64,000 nt of DNA from positions 19,536 through 83,535 of the forward strand of contig NZ_BJDI01000014.1 of NCBI RefSeq assembly GCF_005405065.1. The letters are read 5' to 3'. Made by a program: the position numbers and the translations under genes. The DNA comes from Lactiplantibacillus nangangensis. Lineage in GTDB: Bacteria; Bacillota; Bacilli; Lactobacillales; Lactobacillaceae. The notes beneath the pieces were generated by a model. That model was not told where the DNA came from, ran no database searches, and saw only the letters and a program-made list of their open reading frames with translations. Shown one piece after another: positions 42,020 to 51,529 of the stretch (position 1 is its first letter; every line of letters starts with the position of its first letter).

Positions 42020-43382
42020 ACCCATTCCAACGTATGAACAGTTGATTAACAAAGCAATCAAACGGCTCGTCTTGACGATCACGCTCGCCATCAGTGCCGT
42101 CATCTTAGTCGTCGTTGGGGCCCAACAAACGGTCAACACTTCTCACGAAGCTCGTGAATTAATGAGTAGCCTGCATCAGGCCAACATTAACGACGTCCCC
42201 AGCTTCATTCAGTGGAATAACACGACGACTAGAAATACAAAACAAGCCGCGTTTATTCGCGTTTCGACCAAAAAAACAACCATCACGACGGCCACCAAAA
42301 CCAAGCAGACGATTTTAACCTCACCATCTTCAAAGGCCTTTTTTGCGCGCCGACCAACACACCTCGTGGGAGCGTTAGTCCACGTCCGCGGTTTCGGTTT
42401 CTTCTTATCATATACGCAAAAAGACGGCAATAACACGTATCAACTGTGGGTCAGTCTTCGACGGCTGATCAATAGTTTGCTCGTTTTGATCCTGCTAATT
42501 ATTATTGTCACCTTGCTAACCTTGGCCGCAGGAACTTGGTGGGCGCATCAGTTAGCTTCGCGTTTAAGCGCACCAACCATCAGTCTGTTGCATGAAACTA
42601 AATACACGTCCAATAACCCTGACGCCGACCAGCCAACCTTGACTGTGCCGACCAGTCCACGTGAAGTTAATGATCTGGGGCAAGCTTTTAATGAACTGTT
42701 AGTTGCCCAAAATGAGCGTTTACAGCACGAACGGCAATTTATCTCGGACGCCTCACATGAATTACGAACCCCGATTGCGGCGATTCGCGGTAATCTGAGC
42801 CTAATTCGGCGACGTGGTGAGGCCCATCCGGAAGTCATTCCAGAATCCTTAAATTTTATTGATGAAGAATCACTTCGCATGCAACACTTGATTGAGAACT
42901 TATTACATTTATCACGGGCGGACCGGGCTAAATTGACCCTGACCGACCAAGATTTATCATTCTTATTACTGCAACTAGGCGAACACTATCAACCGTCCCT
43001 CTCACAACCGTTAAAACTGGCGATTGATCCAGAGATTCACGTCAATGGTAATCCAGAGATGTTGCAACAGATCGTCGTTGCTTTATTGGATAATGCTCAC
43101 AAATATTCACCAGCTGATCAGCCGATTACGTTGAGTCTACATGCCACCGAGCATGCGGTTCGTTTGGCAGTGGCTGATTTAGGCGAAGGGATTCCTGATG
43201 ATCAAAAAACCGCGATTTTCCAACGATTCTACCGTGTTGATCAATCACGATCACAAGCAATTGAAGGGAGCGGCCTGGGCTTAGCCATCGTGCAACAGCT
43301 CGTTACCTTGAATCATGCCAAAATTGAAGTCACTGACAATCACCCCCAAGGGAGCATCTTTACCTTGATTTGGGCAAAATAA
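42006..43382 (+). CDS. sensor histidine kinase
   Basis: A 458-residue membrane kinase: helix 1 near residues 20-42, an extracellular sensor segment of about 100 residues, helix 2 near 155-180, a HAMP-like linker, H-box FISDASHELRTPIAAIRGN with the phospho-His, N-box NAHKYS, and G-boxes DLGEGIPDD and GSGLGLAIV. ATG 42006 follows GGGAG and overlaps the response regulator gene, indicating coupled translation. The signal is unknown. Confidence 0.94.
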   Translation: MPKTKPIPTYEQLINKAIKRLVLTITLAISAVILVVVGAQQTVNTSHEARELMSSLHQANINDVPSFIQWNNTTTRNTKQAAFIRVSTKKTTITTATKTKQTILTSPSSKAFFARRPTHLVGALVHVRGFGFFLSYTQKDGNNTYQLWVSLRRLINSLLVLILLIIIVTLLTLAAGTWWAHQLASRLSAPTISLLHETKYTSNNPDADQPTLTVPTSPREVNDLGQAFNELLVAQNERLQHERQFISDASHELRTPIAAIRGNLSLIRRRGEAHPEVIPESLNFIDEESLRMQHLIENLLHLSRADRAKLTLTDQDLSFLLLQLGEHYQPSLSQPLKLAIDPEIHVNGNPEMLQQIVVALLDNAHKYSPADQPITLSLHATEHAVRLAVADLGEGIPDDQKTAIFQRFYRVDQSRSQAIEGSGLGLAIVQQLVTLNHAKIEVTDNHPQGSIFTLIWAK

Positions 43383-43390
43383 TGTCGTTA

Positions 43391-43446
43391 AAAAACAATC
43401 GTATCCAAGCTGCCTACTCAGGCTTAACTTGGATACGGTTGTTTTT
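43391..43446 (+). terminator. intrinsic terminator of the two-component operon
   Basis: AAACAATCGTATCCAAG with its near-perfect complement, 18-base loop and T5 run. Confidence 0.9.
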
Positions 43447-43530
43447 GGTCAGAGCTCTTCCTTATGACTATCTTCGAAACATTTCAGCTCGACTTTGCTC
43501 AGTAAAATTTTTCATTTTAAAAGCAATCGA

Positions 43531-43851
43531 CTATTCCCAACCATCAGTTTTATCAATTTTAGGGATTTGTTTAGCGACTGCTCCTCGAACTTCGACATCA
43601 GAATACAATTGATGTTTCTCATTTAGGCGACGCACTGCTTCTTTGTTGATTAGCGCTTCCTGAAACTGATCGATTTGGCGGACCATGCCTTCATATACTG
43701 TTACTGAAAGCACCACGCCAACTAGTTCACTGCGATCGAAGACATAAATACCAGTCTTTTCAGACTCAGCTTTTTTGAAGACAGCTTCAACCGACTGCTT
43801 AATTTCAGTCATATCACTGGCTGGCACATTTAGTGTACACACAATACCCAT
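43531..43851 (-). CDS. hypothetical 106-residue protein, Phd/YefM antitoxin-like
   Basis: A small protein whose central part, GIYVFDRSELVGVVLSVTVYEGMVRQ, resembles the Phd/YefM antitoxin core (V-x-R-x-G-x-P-V-A-V-L-V-S-x-x-x-Y-E). No toxin gene (RelE, Doc or PIN type) lies on either side, so if it is an antitoxin it is an orphan. It precedes nothing in its operon and follows the P-type ATPase gene convergently arranged units. Assignment is tentative. Confidence 0.5.
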   Translation of the reverse strand: MGIVCTLNVPASDMTEIKQSVEAVFKKAESEKTGIYVFDRSELVGVVLSVTVYEGMVRQIDQFQEALINKEAVRRLNEKHQLYSDVEVRGAVAKQIPKIDKTDGWE

Positions 43852-43919
43852 CCTCTCTAGTTCAACTCAACGTTAAATGGTTATTTGTCACTCAAAACAT
43901 CACAACACCATCTCTGCCG

Positions 43920-46259
43920 TTACTTCCAGCGAATCTTACTTAACACACGCCTGCCAAGGCCATTCTGCAACAGGATAAAGACTGGATAAGCACTCAATAT
44001 CAGTGGCAAGTAGAACAAGGCTAAATGCCAATCTAGCAAGTTCACTAGCGAGAAGACTTTCCCCGCAAATAGAAATGCCATCACAAATAGGGTTCCCATC
44101 AATGCCACAAGCCCAATTTTAAAACGGTTCAGCGGTCGCGCCGCAATTAACAAAGCATTCAAGCTTATAATACCGGTCAGTAGCACGCTCAAAGTTGAGG
44201 TCGTCGCAAAGTTCAAATTAAACTCGGCACCTAGTAGATCAATCACCATAATATAACCGACCACCGCAATTGCAGCTGGCACGGCAATTTCCATGACTTG
44301 CTTCATGAAGCGACTCGTAATACGCGTATAGTCCGGTTGTAAGGCCAAGAAGAACGTTGGAATCCCAACCATCAACGACGAAATTGGCGTTAATTGGATC
44401 GGTTCAAAGGGATAACTGTGGGACATGAAGATAAAGATCACCGTCAAAGCGACTGAATACATTGTTTTAATTAAATAAAGCGCCGCAACCCGTTCGATAT
44501 TGTTGATGACGCGGCGGCCTTCATTTAGGACTTGGATCATGGCGTCAAAGTTCGAATCCAGCAACACAAAATCGGCTAAGCTCTTAGTGGCTTCACTCCC
44601 ACTAGCCATTGCAATACTGCAATCTGACTGCCGCATCGCCAACAAATCGTTGACACCATCCCCAGTCATCGCCACGGTATGACCGGCTGTTTGGTAGGCT
44701 TTGATCAGTCCCGCCTTCTGCTGCGGTGTCACCCGACCAAAGACGTTGTAGGTAGCCACTAACTGATCATAGTCTGGCTCAGTGCCGACCTGACTCATAT
44801 CGATAAGTTGGTCCGCCCCCGCAATCCCAGCCCGTTTGGCGATGCTCGCGACTGTGACTGGATTATCGCCTGAAATCACTTTTAGAGCCACATCTTGTTT
44901 CGCAAAGAACCCAAACGTGGCTTGGGCATTTGGTCGCAGCTCATCCGTGATCAACACCAACCCTAGTGCTTCTGGAGTCATGGGCTTAGGCGTCGTCAGC
45001 TTAGCGACTTTGGCTAACACTAATACTCGAAAGCCTTGCTGTGCCAACTGTTGAATCCGTTGTTGGAGTGCCGGCGAGACTTCACGAAAAATAAACTCTG
45101 GTGCGCCCAACACATAGGCTTGACCATCAAAACTCGCACCACTCCATTTACGACCAGACGAAAACGGCATCACCTCGTCGGGGGTCACGGCTGGCTTAAC
45201 GAGACCACTCTGAATGGCTTGGGCAGTTTCGTTATCATCATTAATGGCGCTGACCAACTTAGCCAACGTGGTTTGAACCGCACCAGCTGCGACATCCGCC
45301 CACGGCTCAATGCGCTCAAATTTCAGGTCGCCGCTCGTAATCGTCCCCGTTTTATCCAAGCAGAGAATATCGACCCGCGCCAACGCTTCAATCGCCGGTA
45401 ATTCCCGGACTAAGACTTGATGACGGCCCAGTGTGAAGGCACCGGCAGCTAAGGCGACCGATGTCAGCAACACCAGTCCTTCTGGAATCATACCGACCAT
45501 CGCCGCCACCGTGCCTAGAATGGCCCGATTTTGACCGGTTCCCCGCATCAAGGTCGAAATAAATAACCCAGCCCCCAGCGGAATGATCGTAAACGTTAAT
45601 ATTTTAATAATCCGATTAATAATTGTCAGAAGTTGACTCGGCGTCCGGTGATCTGATTTCGCCGAACGGGCCAATTGCTTAATATAACTGCCATGGCCGA
45701 CCACCGTCGCTTGCACAATGCCGTGACCACCTAATAGCACACTTCCTGAAATCAGTTCGTCGCCATTACCCTTGATAATCGGTTCCGACTCACCCGTAAT
45801 TTGGGACTCGTCGACTTCCAACCCGGTCGTCTCGCGCACAAGCACGTCAACCGGAATTTGGTCACCACGCGTGACGCTGATCAAATCATCTTGGACCAGA
45901 TCTGCTTGATCCACCGAAACCTTTTTCCCATCGCGAATGACCGTCATCTTCGCAGCCGACAGAATCGTTAACTTATCAACTTGCCGTTTCGCCCGAATCT
46001 CTTGAAAAATACCAATGGCGGTATTCATGATGACGACAAATAAAAAGAGTAAATTTTTATAACTCCCCGTCATAAAAACCAAGGCGCCTAATAACACGTT
46101 GATCAAGTTGAATAGTGTTAATAAGTTATCGCGAAAAATCTGCTGTACGCTCCGAGTCAGCGGTGGCAACGGTTCATTGTGCAGGCCAGCTGCCAGCCGT
46201 TGCTGGACCGCTGCGGCCGTTAACCCCTGTTCCAATGGTGGTAAGTTTCGTTCGGTCAT
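43920..46259 (-). CDS. cation-transporting P-type ATPase (CtpE/Ca-type)
   Basis: A 779-residue P-type ATPase. Actuator motif is TGESEP, phosphorylation site DKTGTITSGD, nucleotide-domain segment SSGRKWSGASF, and hinge TGDGVNDLLAMRQSD. Transmembrane helix 4 carries GMIPEGLVLLTSVALA, the pattern of the CtpE/calcium-type exporters of Gram-positive bacteria. It probably pumps Ca or another divalent cation outward; the ion cannot be fixed from sequence. ATG 46259 follows a GAGGCTC-type ribosome binding site. Monocistronic. Confidence 0.92.
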   Translation of the reverse strand: MTERNLPPLEQGLTAAAVQQRLAAGLHNEPLPPLTRSVQQIFRDNLLTLFNLINVLLGALVFMTGSYKNLLFLFVVIMNTAIGIFQEIRAKRQVDKLTILSAAKMTVIRDGKKVSVDQADLVQDDLISVTRGDQIPVDVLVRETTGLEVDESQITGESEPIIKGNGDELISGSVLLGGHGIVQATVVGHGSYIKQLARSAKSDHRTPSQLLTIINRIIKILTFTIIPLGAGLFISTLMRGTGQNRAILGTVAAMVGMIPEGLVLLTSVALAAGAFTLGRHQVLVRELPAIEALARVDILCLDKTGTITSGDLKFERIEPWADVAAGAVQTTLAKLVSAINDDNETAQAIQSGLVKPAVTPDEVMPFSSGRKWSGASFDGQAYVLGAPEFIFREVSPALQQRIQQLAQQGFRVLVLAKVAKLTTPKPMTPEALGLVLITDELRPNAQATFGFFAKQDVALKVISGDNPVTVASIAKRAGIAGADQLIDMSQVGTEPDYDQLVATYNVFGRVTPQQKAGLIKAYQTAGHTVAMTGDGVNDLLAMRQSDCSIAMASGSEATKSLADFVLLDSNFDAMIQVLNEGRRVINNIERVAALYLIKTMYSVALTVIFIFMSHSYPFEPIQLTPISSLMVGIPTFFLALQPDYTRITSRFMKQVMEIAVPAAIAVVGYIMVIDLLGAEFNLNFATTSTLSVLLTGIISLNALLIAARPLNRFKIGLVALMGTLFVMAFLFAGKVFSLVNLLDWHLALFYLPLILSAYPVFILLQNGLGRRVLSKIRWK

Positions 46260-46513
46260 CCTAATGAGCCTCCTCAGTTTTCTATCTCTTCTATTGTAAA
46301 CATTTTTGGCGAATTTTGACGATTCTGACGCTCAAATCTGGTCTGGCTTAACTTATTTTTAAGCTAACGATTGGGGGCAGGTCACCAGTCTGAGTGAATC
46401 TAAGGCGGTTTATAAGAAATTCTTAGATTAGATTTACGAAAAGTCGATAGTTGCACACTCGATTTGCCGGTAAACTAGAGTCATTCAAGTCAAGCAACTA
46501 AGGAGCTGGAAAT

Positions 46514-46762
46514 ATGTTATTAGATACCGATCCTAAAATTAAAAATATTACCGCCGTCCATTTGGTGAAAGTCTTTTACCCATTGGTCATTGCGAAAACG
46601 GAACAAGGCGAGTACATCAAAGTTAAATTAAGTGATGACCAACTCAACGACCCGTTATTTTGGGAAACGGCTCGTAACATTTGCCAATCCGAATTATGGG
46701 TGCCACTTGGCCGCAAATTCCATCAACTGCTTTCGAACGATTGGCTCATTCCAGTCGCCTAA
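46514..46762 (+). CDS. hypothetical 82-residue protein
   Basis: A small soluble protein starting at ATG 46514 behind AAGGAGCTGG. No family recognised; it has Trp-rich C-terminal half (PLFWETARN, SELWVPLG, NDWLIPVA). It is followed 38 bp later by a secreted protein gene, with no terminator between, so it is the first gene of a three-gene unit. Confidence 0.6.
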   Translation: MLLDTDPKIKNITAVHLVKVFYPLVIAKTEQGEYIKVKLSDDQLNDPLFWETARNICQSELWVPLGRKFHQLLSNDWLIPVA

Positions 46763-46800
46763 CTAAAAAAACTTAATCACTTAAAAGGAGTCCAATAATA

Positions 46801-47103
46801 ATGAAAAATACTATTAAAAAATTAACGATAACACTTATGGCTGCTGGTACCATGTTCGCAACAGCTGGCACGGCCCTAGCTGACACTCGCGACACGACTA
46901 ACACCCCCACCTCAACACGATTAGTGAGTCAAGTTAATCACGGCACTAATTTGGCGACCCGGACTGTGGCACCAAAACCAACTAATGACCTCACCCCACA
47001 TGCTACTAAGCTCATGGCCAAAACGATGCAGAATCAAGTTTTAGACACAATCGATGCCAGTAGCCAAAGCTTAGATAAGCTAAAATATCAACCAACCAAA
47101 TAA
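46801..47103 (+). CDS. small secreted protein, unknown
   Basis: A 100-residue protein with a clear signal peptide (MKNTIKKLTITLM..., cleavage near ALA-DT at about residue 27). The mature part is about 73 residues, Thr-rich, without Cys and without a cell-wall anchor motif. AAAAGGAGT precedes the start. It lies between a hypothetical gene and an acyl-CoA-synthetase-like fragment in one unit. Function unknown. Confidence 0.65.
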   Translation: MKNTIKKLTITLMAAGTMFATAGTALADTRDTTNTPTSTRLVSQVNHGTNLATRTVAPKPTNDLTPHATKLMAKTMQNQVLDTIDASSQSLDKLKYQPTK

Positions 47104-47138
47104 ATGACTTAACCTATTTTTGAAAGGAATGTGGCTAG

Positions 47139-47765
47139 ATGTCCGTTTTGACTGACAAAATTGAAACCCAACTTCGTCGCAATTATCAACAACCCTTATT
47201 GAAAAATGAGACACAGGGCATCTGGTACACGGGCGCAGACCTCCTCGAAGACTTGGCTTTGTGTCGGACGAGCTTGCAACAGCAAGCCGTTCAACCAGGG
47301 CAAGCCATCCTCATCAGCGCAACTAATCCCGTCACGATTCCAATCCTACTCATTGCGAGTTGGCAATTAGACTTAACTGTAACCCTAGCACCGCCGACGT
47401 CGGCTTTGCCAGAGTTGCTGACGAAACGCTATGCCGCCATGGTCTACCCCACCGCTCAAACGCTACGGCTAGCACCACTAATTGACCCGCAACAAATCAG
47501 CTTACTCACTTTGCTTCTGAACACAGCACCCGACTTTGCTTATTTCGTTCACGACCTGGCCCCGCAACCCACGGTCTCAGCTACATCGGCCCTAGTCTTG
47601 CCACGTGATCAACAAGCTATTTCACAAATTGACTTGTTGACAGCCGCCTCAAAACCAAACCAGTCGACGCATGTCGCAAATATCTATGACCTTAAAACCG
47701 GCATCCTCCCCATGCTGGCAAACCTACTCACGCCAACCCCCTTCTCATTGGCGAGTACTGGTTAA
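47139..47765 (+). CDS. stand-alone N-terminal fragment of an ANL-superfamily (acyl-CoA synthetase-like) protein
   Basis: A 208-residue protein resembling the N-terminal subdomain of AMP-forming acyl/aryl-CoA synthetases: early GIWYTGADLLEDLALCRTSLQQ, then QPGQAILISATNPVTIPILLIASWQLDLTV-type strand-helix pattern (seen at about residues 50-80). The ATP-binding motif (SSGTTGxPK) and the whole C-terminal lid are absent, and the ORF stops cleanly at TAA, so it cannot be a complete ligase. It starts behind GAAAGGAATG, 35 bp after the secreted protein gene. It could be a repurposed domain or a truncated remnant. Confidence 0.55.
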   Translation: MSVLTDKIETQLRRNYQQPLLKNETQGIWYTGADLLEDLALCRTSLQQQAVQPGQAILISATNPVTIPILLIASWQLDLTVTLAPPTSALPELLTKRYAAMVYPTAQTLRLAPLIDPQQISLLTLLLNTAPDFAYFVHDLAPQPTVSATSALVLPRDQQAISQIDLLTAASKPNQSTHVANIYDLKTGILPMLANLLTPTPFSLASTG

Positions 47766-47866
47766 TTGATCATATTAAAGAAATGAAAGTATCCAAAATG
47801 GCCTCATACAGTACATCAATTCTGACTGACGCTACTAAATTTAAATAACTGACTAATCATTCAGAA

Positions 47867-48076
47867 CAGTTAACTAGCTGTAGGTTGTTGTTGATAGCAT
47901 CGGCCGTGTGGGTGGCGTTTGACCGGCAATTTTCCGGTCTTACACCACGGACCGGCCGGGAGATTTGCGGGTTGCGCAAGGCTTCCAGGCGAGGGGCAAG
48001 ACGTTTTTCAGGCTTGCCCCGGTCCCTCGGCCGCATGTTATCAACAACAACCGGAAGCGGAATGCAGTTTTCAACT
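47867..48076 (+). repeat. intergenic structured repeat family A, copy 2
   Basis: About 210 bp closely matching 19383-19590, in the same orientation and again between two convergent genes. It keeps the paired ends (TTGTTGTTGATAGCAT with ATGTTATCAACAACAA: the changed bases pair with each other) and the internal GC-rich stems. Short ORFs inside are not conserved. Confidence 0.85.
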
Positions 48077-48090
48077 TTAAGTAACCATCT

Positions 48091-48127
48091 AAAAAAACGT
48101 CTGAAAAATTAATTTTCAGACGTTTTT
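48091..48127 (-). terminator. intrinsic terminator of mntH
   Basis: AAAACGTCTGAAAA / TTTTCAGACGTTTT perfect stem with a short loop; T-runs on both strands, so it may be bidirectional. Confidence 0.88.
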
Positions 48128-48162
48128 GGCATTTCATTTTATATTTTAACTGATTAAAAGAC

Positions 48163-49563
48163 CTAAACTAACCCAACCGTTTGTAAAATCAGATAGATGT
48201 TTAACACGATCAAGACGACCGTGATAATCCAAGCAGTCCATTCAACCCAGCGTCGGTTCTTGAAGTTACCCATCAACTTAGAGTCACTCGTGAATTTCAC
48301 CAGCGGAATCATCGCAAACGGTAACGCAATACTCAAGAAGACTTGTGAGAACGTTAAGAGACTTTCAATCTTAGCTTCGTTACCATGATAGTAAATCGCG
48401 AAAGCCAACACTGGTGCGACGGAGATTAATCGGGTCAACAACCGTTGGGCCCAGAGTGGCATCTTCAAACGAATGAAGCCTTCCATGATAATTTGACCAG
48501 ATAACGTCCCCGTAATGGTCGAGCTTTGACCAGATGACAATAAGGCAACTGCAAACAACATACTCAAGACGGGGCTCGCAATCGAGCCAACAATCTTGCT
48601 ATCGCCCAACGCATTATACAAGTCAACGAATCGACCTAAGTCACCTTTCGTCCCGAAGAATAACGCCGCCCCTAAAATTAAGAGCAAACTGTTTACGACG
48701 AAGGCCACGGACAATTGAATGTTAGAATCAATCGTGGTGAACTTAACGGCTTTGGCGACTTCTTTTTCGTCACTCCGGTCAACGGCCCGAGTTTGTGAAA
48801 TGGAAGAACCCAAGTACAAATTATGTGGCATCACAGTGGCCCCAACAATTCCTAATGCCAAGTAAAGCATTGATTGATTGCTGACGATTTTTGTCGTTGG
48901 CACATACCCTTTTAACATTTCAGGGACATTTGGTTGTGAAATGATCACTTCGTACAAGAAGACGAATAAGATCACGGCAACCAACGTCGCCACAATAGCT
49001 TCAATTTTACGGAAACCTAACTTCATTAATAACAATAAGATCAAAACATCGGCAGTCGTAATCAAGATCCCAACGATCAGTGGGAAACCAAATAACAGTT
49101 TCAACGCGATCCCAGACCCAATGATTTCAGCCACATCGGTCGCCATAATGGCTAATTCAGTAATAATCCAGAGGAAGATACCCATTCTTTTTGACGTCCG
49201 TTCCCGGGTCAATTGGGCTAAATCTTTCCCAGTGACAATCCCCAACCGCGCTGCCATGGCTTGTAACAACATCGCAATCAAACTTGACAGTAAGATTACA
49301 GATAGCAACGCGTACTTATACTGTGAACCCCCAGCAATCGATGTAATCCAGTTACCTGGATCCATGTACCCGACTGCGACCAAAGCACCCGGTCCCGTAT
49401 ATGCGATCAGCGTACGCCAGAAACTCGCATTTTTCGGAACGCGAACACTCCCATTCACTTCGTCCAAGCTTTTACTATCGGTCCCAGTCGAATGTATCCC
49501 ACTGCCGGTACTCCCTTTGGTGGCTAACATCGCTGAACGGTCCTTCGTTTTTGCTAGTTTCAT
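48163..49563 (-). CDS. mntH: Nramp family divalent metal transporter (manganese)
   Basis: A 466-residue proton-coupled metal importer with eleven predicted helices. Metal-binding motif DPGNW sits in helix 1 ([15 protein letters not shown]) and MPHNLYLGS in helix 6; the conserved [14 protein letters not shown] follows in the later half. L. plantarum relies on high intracellular manganese, and several Nramp paralogues are usual in the group. The N-terminus of about 50 polar residues before helix 1 is longer than in E. coli MntH. A TetR gene lies upstream on the same strand. Confidence 0.95.
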   Translation of the reverse strand: MKLAKTKDRSAMLATKGSTGSGIHSTGTDSKSLDEVNGSVRVPKNASFWRTLIAYTGPGALVAVGYMDPGNWITSIAGGSQYKYALLSVILLSSLIAMLLQAMAARLGIVTGKDLAQLTRERTSKRMGIFLWIITELAIMATDVAEIIGSGIALKLLFGFPLIVGILITTADVLILLLLMKLGFRKIEAIVATLVAVILFVFLYEVIISQPNVPEMLKGYVPTTKIVSNQSMLYLALGIVGATVMPHNLYLGSSISQTRAVDRSDEKEVAKAVKFTTIDSNIQLSVAFVVNSLLLILGAALFFGTKGDLGRFVDLYNALGDSKIVGSIASPVLSMLFAVALLSSGQSSTITGTLSGQIIMEGFIRLKMPLWAQRLLTRLISVAPVLAFAIYYHGNEAKIESLLTFSQVFLSIALPFAMIPLVKFTSDSKLMGNFKNRRWVEWTAWIITVVLIVLNIYLILQTVGLV

Positions 49564-49752
49564 AATGAAACCCTCTCTTCTATTGGTTTAGAATTCAGGT
49601 TGTGGACTACTGTGTGATCCTCAACAGCCAACACTCGTTCATGCTGATTGAGCGCTTGCTTCAATTCCAATTGGTAGTATATCATCCATGAGATAATAGT
49701 CAACTGTTTTTATTTTATTGTTTGGCAGTCCTAAACCCTAGCTACGACTAGT

Positions 49753-50430
49753 TTAATCCACATGTAAGGGCATTCTACGTGGGCTTAAACCATTTACTAA
49801 GAAATCACTGAGATAACGGACGGTTTGTTTGGTATCAAGTTGATTTAAGTCCGGATACAAGACTTTTTCAACTAAATAGCCCCCAAGTGTTGAAAATAAT
49901 AATTGCAAGATCATTCGATTGGGCCAGTCAACAAGTTCACCAGCGGTTTTTAAGCGGTCCATGACCACATTCGCCTGGGCCAAAATTTCTGGGGAGACCA
50001 TTCCCATCACGGCGGCGCGATCTTTTTCGTTGTTAAAAAATTGGGACAAAATCACGGCCAATGATTCCTGATTACGTTCCGCAAAAGCCACGCGATCGGT
50101 GACTAGCGCAACAATGAACGCGTCCAATGTTTGACTATCACCATCTAGCACGGCCTGGTCTAACGTGTTTAACATCGTTGGTAAAATATTCTGCATGATT
50201 GGTTGCATGATTGCATCCAAGATACCGTTCTTATTAACAAAATTATGAAAGAGGGTCCCTTCGGCTACCCCTGCCCGGTCCGCAATCTCACGCGTCCCAA
50301 CCTCTTCATAGCTTTTCTCGGCAAATAACGCGAGGGCCGCAGCGAGAATTCTTTGTTGGGTCTTGGTAATTTGACCATCCTTCCCCAATGAGGCGGCATA
50401 ATAAGCCTGGATGGTTTCAATTTCACTCAT
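49753..50430 (-). CDS. TetR family transcriptional regulator
   Basis: A 225-residue regulator with helix-turn-helix at about residues 24-70 (TKTQQRILAAALALFAEKSYEEVG, TREIADRAGVAEGTLFHNF). The C-terminal domain is helical and should bind an unknown ligand. It is divergent from an Rrf2 family gene at 50615 and lies upstream of mntH with a 190-bp gap, so targets are not obvious. No clear palindrome was found in the intergenic region. Confidence 0.92.
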   Translation of the reverse strand: MSEIETIQAYYAASLGKDGQITKTQQRILAAALALFAEKSYEEVGTREIADRAGVAEGTLFHNFVNKNGILDAIMQPIMQNILPTMLNTLDQAVLDGDSQTLDAFIVALVTDRVAFAERNQESLAVILSQFFNNEKDRAAVMGMVSPEILAQANVVMDRLKTAGELVDWPNRMILQLLFSTLGGYLVEKVLYPDLNQLDTKQTVRYLSDFLVNGLSPRRMPLHVD

Positions 50431-50614
50431 CTCACTAACTCCTTTTTGAAGTAACTGCTCAATTCATCATCATTAAGATAACCGATTTTATGATAATAAG
50501 CAATCATTATCGATGAAAAGTTACATGATATTTCAAATGGTCATGTATAATTGCTTTAATTATCTGAATCAGCTATAATCACGGTAATTAATCTAGTTAC
50601 AGGAAGTGATTCAA

Positions 50615-51055
50615 ATGCGTGTTTCCACCCGTTTTAGCGACTCAATCCATTTACTCGCATTCCTTAAAGTTTATGCTGGTGAGCGATTGACCAGCGATTT
50701 AATTGCTAGCAGTATCGAGACGAGTCCCGTTGTCGTCCGCCGACTGATGGGTAAGTTACGCCATGCCGGGCTGATTGCAACGACGCCCGGAACAGCCCAA
50801 CCCGTGTTAGCCAAACCGCTAAGCGATATCTCGCTCTTGACCGTTTTCTATGCGGTCGAAGGTGACAAGTCTTTGTTTTCAGTTGATCCGAAAACCAACC
50901 CCGATTGCATCGTCGGTGGCAACATCCAAAACGTGCTCCAACAGTATTATCAAGACGCTCAAACGGCCGCTGAAGCACGGCTAGCCAAGACGAGCTTGCA
51001 GGATATCGTCGACAATCTTTTAGTTGAGCAAGCTAAAAAAGAAGCCGTTCAATAG
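50615..51055 (+). CDS. Rrf2 family transcriptional regulator
   Basis: A 146-residue regulator with the Rrf2 winged helix (STRFSDSIHLLAFLKVY, then SSIETSPVVVRRLMGKLRHAGLI). Iron-sulphur Rrf2 proteins carry three Cys in the wing-dimerisation region; here only one Cys (NPDCIVG) is present, so it is probably a cluster-free member. Start 50615 (ATG) lies nine bases after a GTG within the ribosome binding region AGGAAGTG. Divergent from the TetR gene; terminator follows. Confidence 0.9.
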   Translation: MRVSTRFSDSIHLLAFLKVYAGERLTSDLIASSIETSPVVVRRLMGKLRHAGLIATTPGTAQPVLAKPLSDISLLTVFYAVEGDKSLFSVDPKTNPDCIVGGNIQNVLQQYYQDAQTAAEARLAKTSLQDIVDNLLVEQAKKEAVQ

Positions 51056-51068
51056 GCTTAACTGGTCT

Positions 51069-51119
51069 AAAAAAGTCCAAGTATGTGCCCTGAAATTGGA
51101 CACAACTTGGACTTTTTTT
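51069..51119. terminator. bidirectional terminator between Rrf2 and lpdD genes
   Basis: AAAAAGTCCAAGT / ACTTGGACTTTTT stem with T-runs on both strands, between convergent genes. On the minus strand it overlaps the lpdD stop codon. Confidence 0.85.
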
Positions 51120-51528
51120 ACTTTGGCGCTTCATTTTTACAATAATACTCCGGTTGGGCAGCCTTAATTGGATTGTGCTCAAGCCAGGCAGTAATCTGTC
51201 GGCCTAAGTCCATCGTCATTGGCCCAGCCGCCGCAAGCTGTACCTTAGTGATCTGGTTGACATGAATCCCCGCTGTGATAGTACAACTCCCTGCTAAATC
51301 GGGCTGTACTATTTTAGCCAGTCGTTCAGAAATAAAATTATCTTTGTGAAAACGGCCATCGTGACTAGGAAATTTCACGGTTGTCACTGGGGTCGTCTTG
51401 GTCACGGTCGTTACAGCCCCAATGTGCGGGTTCGTGCCACCTGTGACCACAATTAGCAAGTCGTGACCAATTACCTGTAGCACCGCAGTCATTGAATAGC
51501 CAGCTTGTTCAGTTTTAAAACTTGGCAA
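51118..51528 (-). CDS. lpdD: LpdD-like subunit of gallate decarboxylase system
   Basis: A 136-residue protein that follows lpdB directly, as lpdD does in L. plantarum. In that organism LpdD accompanies the UbiD-type decarboxylase LpdC encoded elsewhere; its exact biochemical role is less clear. It contains LIVVTGGTNPHIGAVTTV and AGIHVNQITKVQLAAAGP. The best start is TTG at 51528, one base after the lpdB stop codon and behind GGAAGGTG; the frame is open upstream inside lpdB without a ribosome binding site. The identification rests on gene order, length and recalled sequence. Confidence 0.75.
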   Translation of the reverse strand: MPSFKTEQAGYSMTAVLQVIGHDLLIVVTGGTNPHIGAVTTVTKTTPVTTVKFPSHDGRFHKDNFISERLAKIVQPDLAGSCTITAGIHVNQITKVQLAAAGPMTMDLGRQITAWLEHNPIKAAQPEYYCKNEAPK

Positions 51529-51529
51529 C

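Noticed and set aside
47885..48137. Overlapping short ORFs on both strands in repeat family A copy 2
   Set aside because: Not conserved in the copy at 19383-19590; explained by GC-rich repeat sequence.
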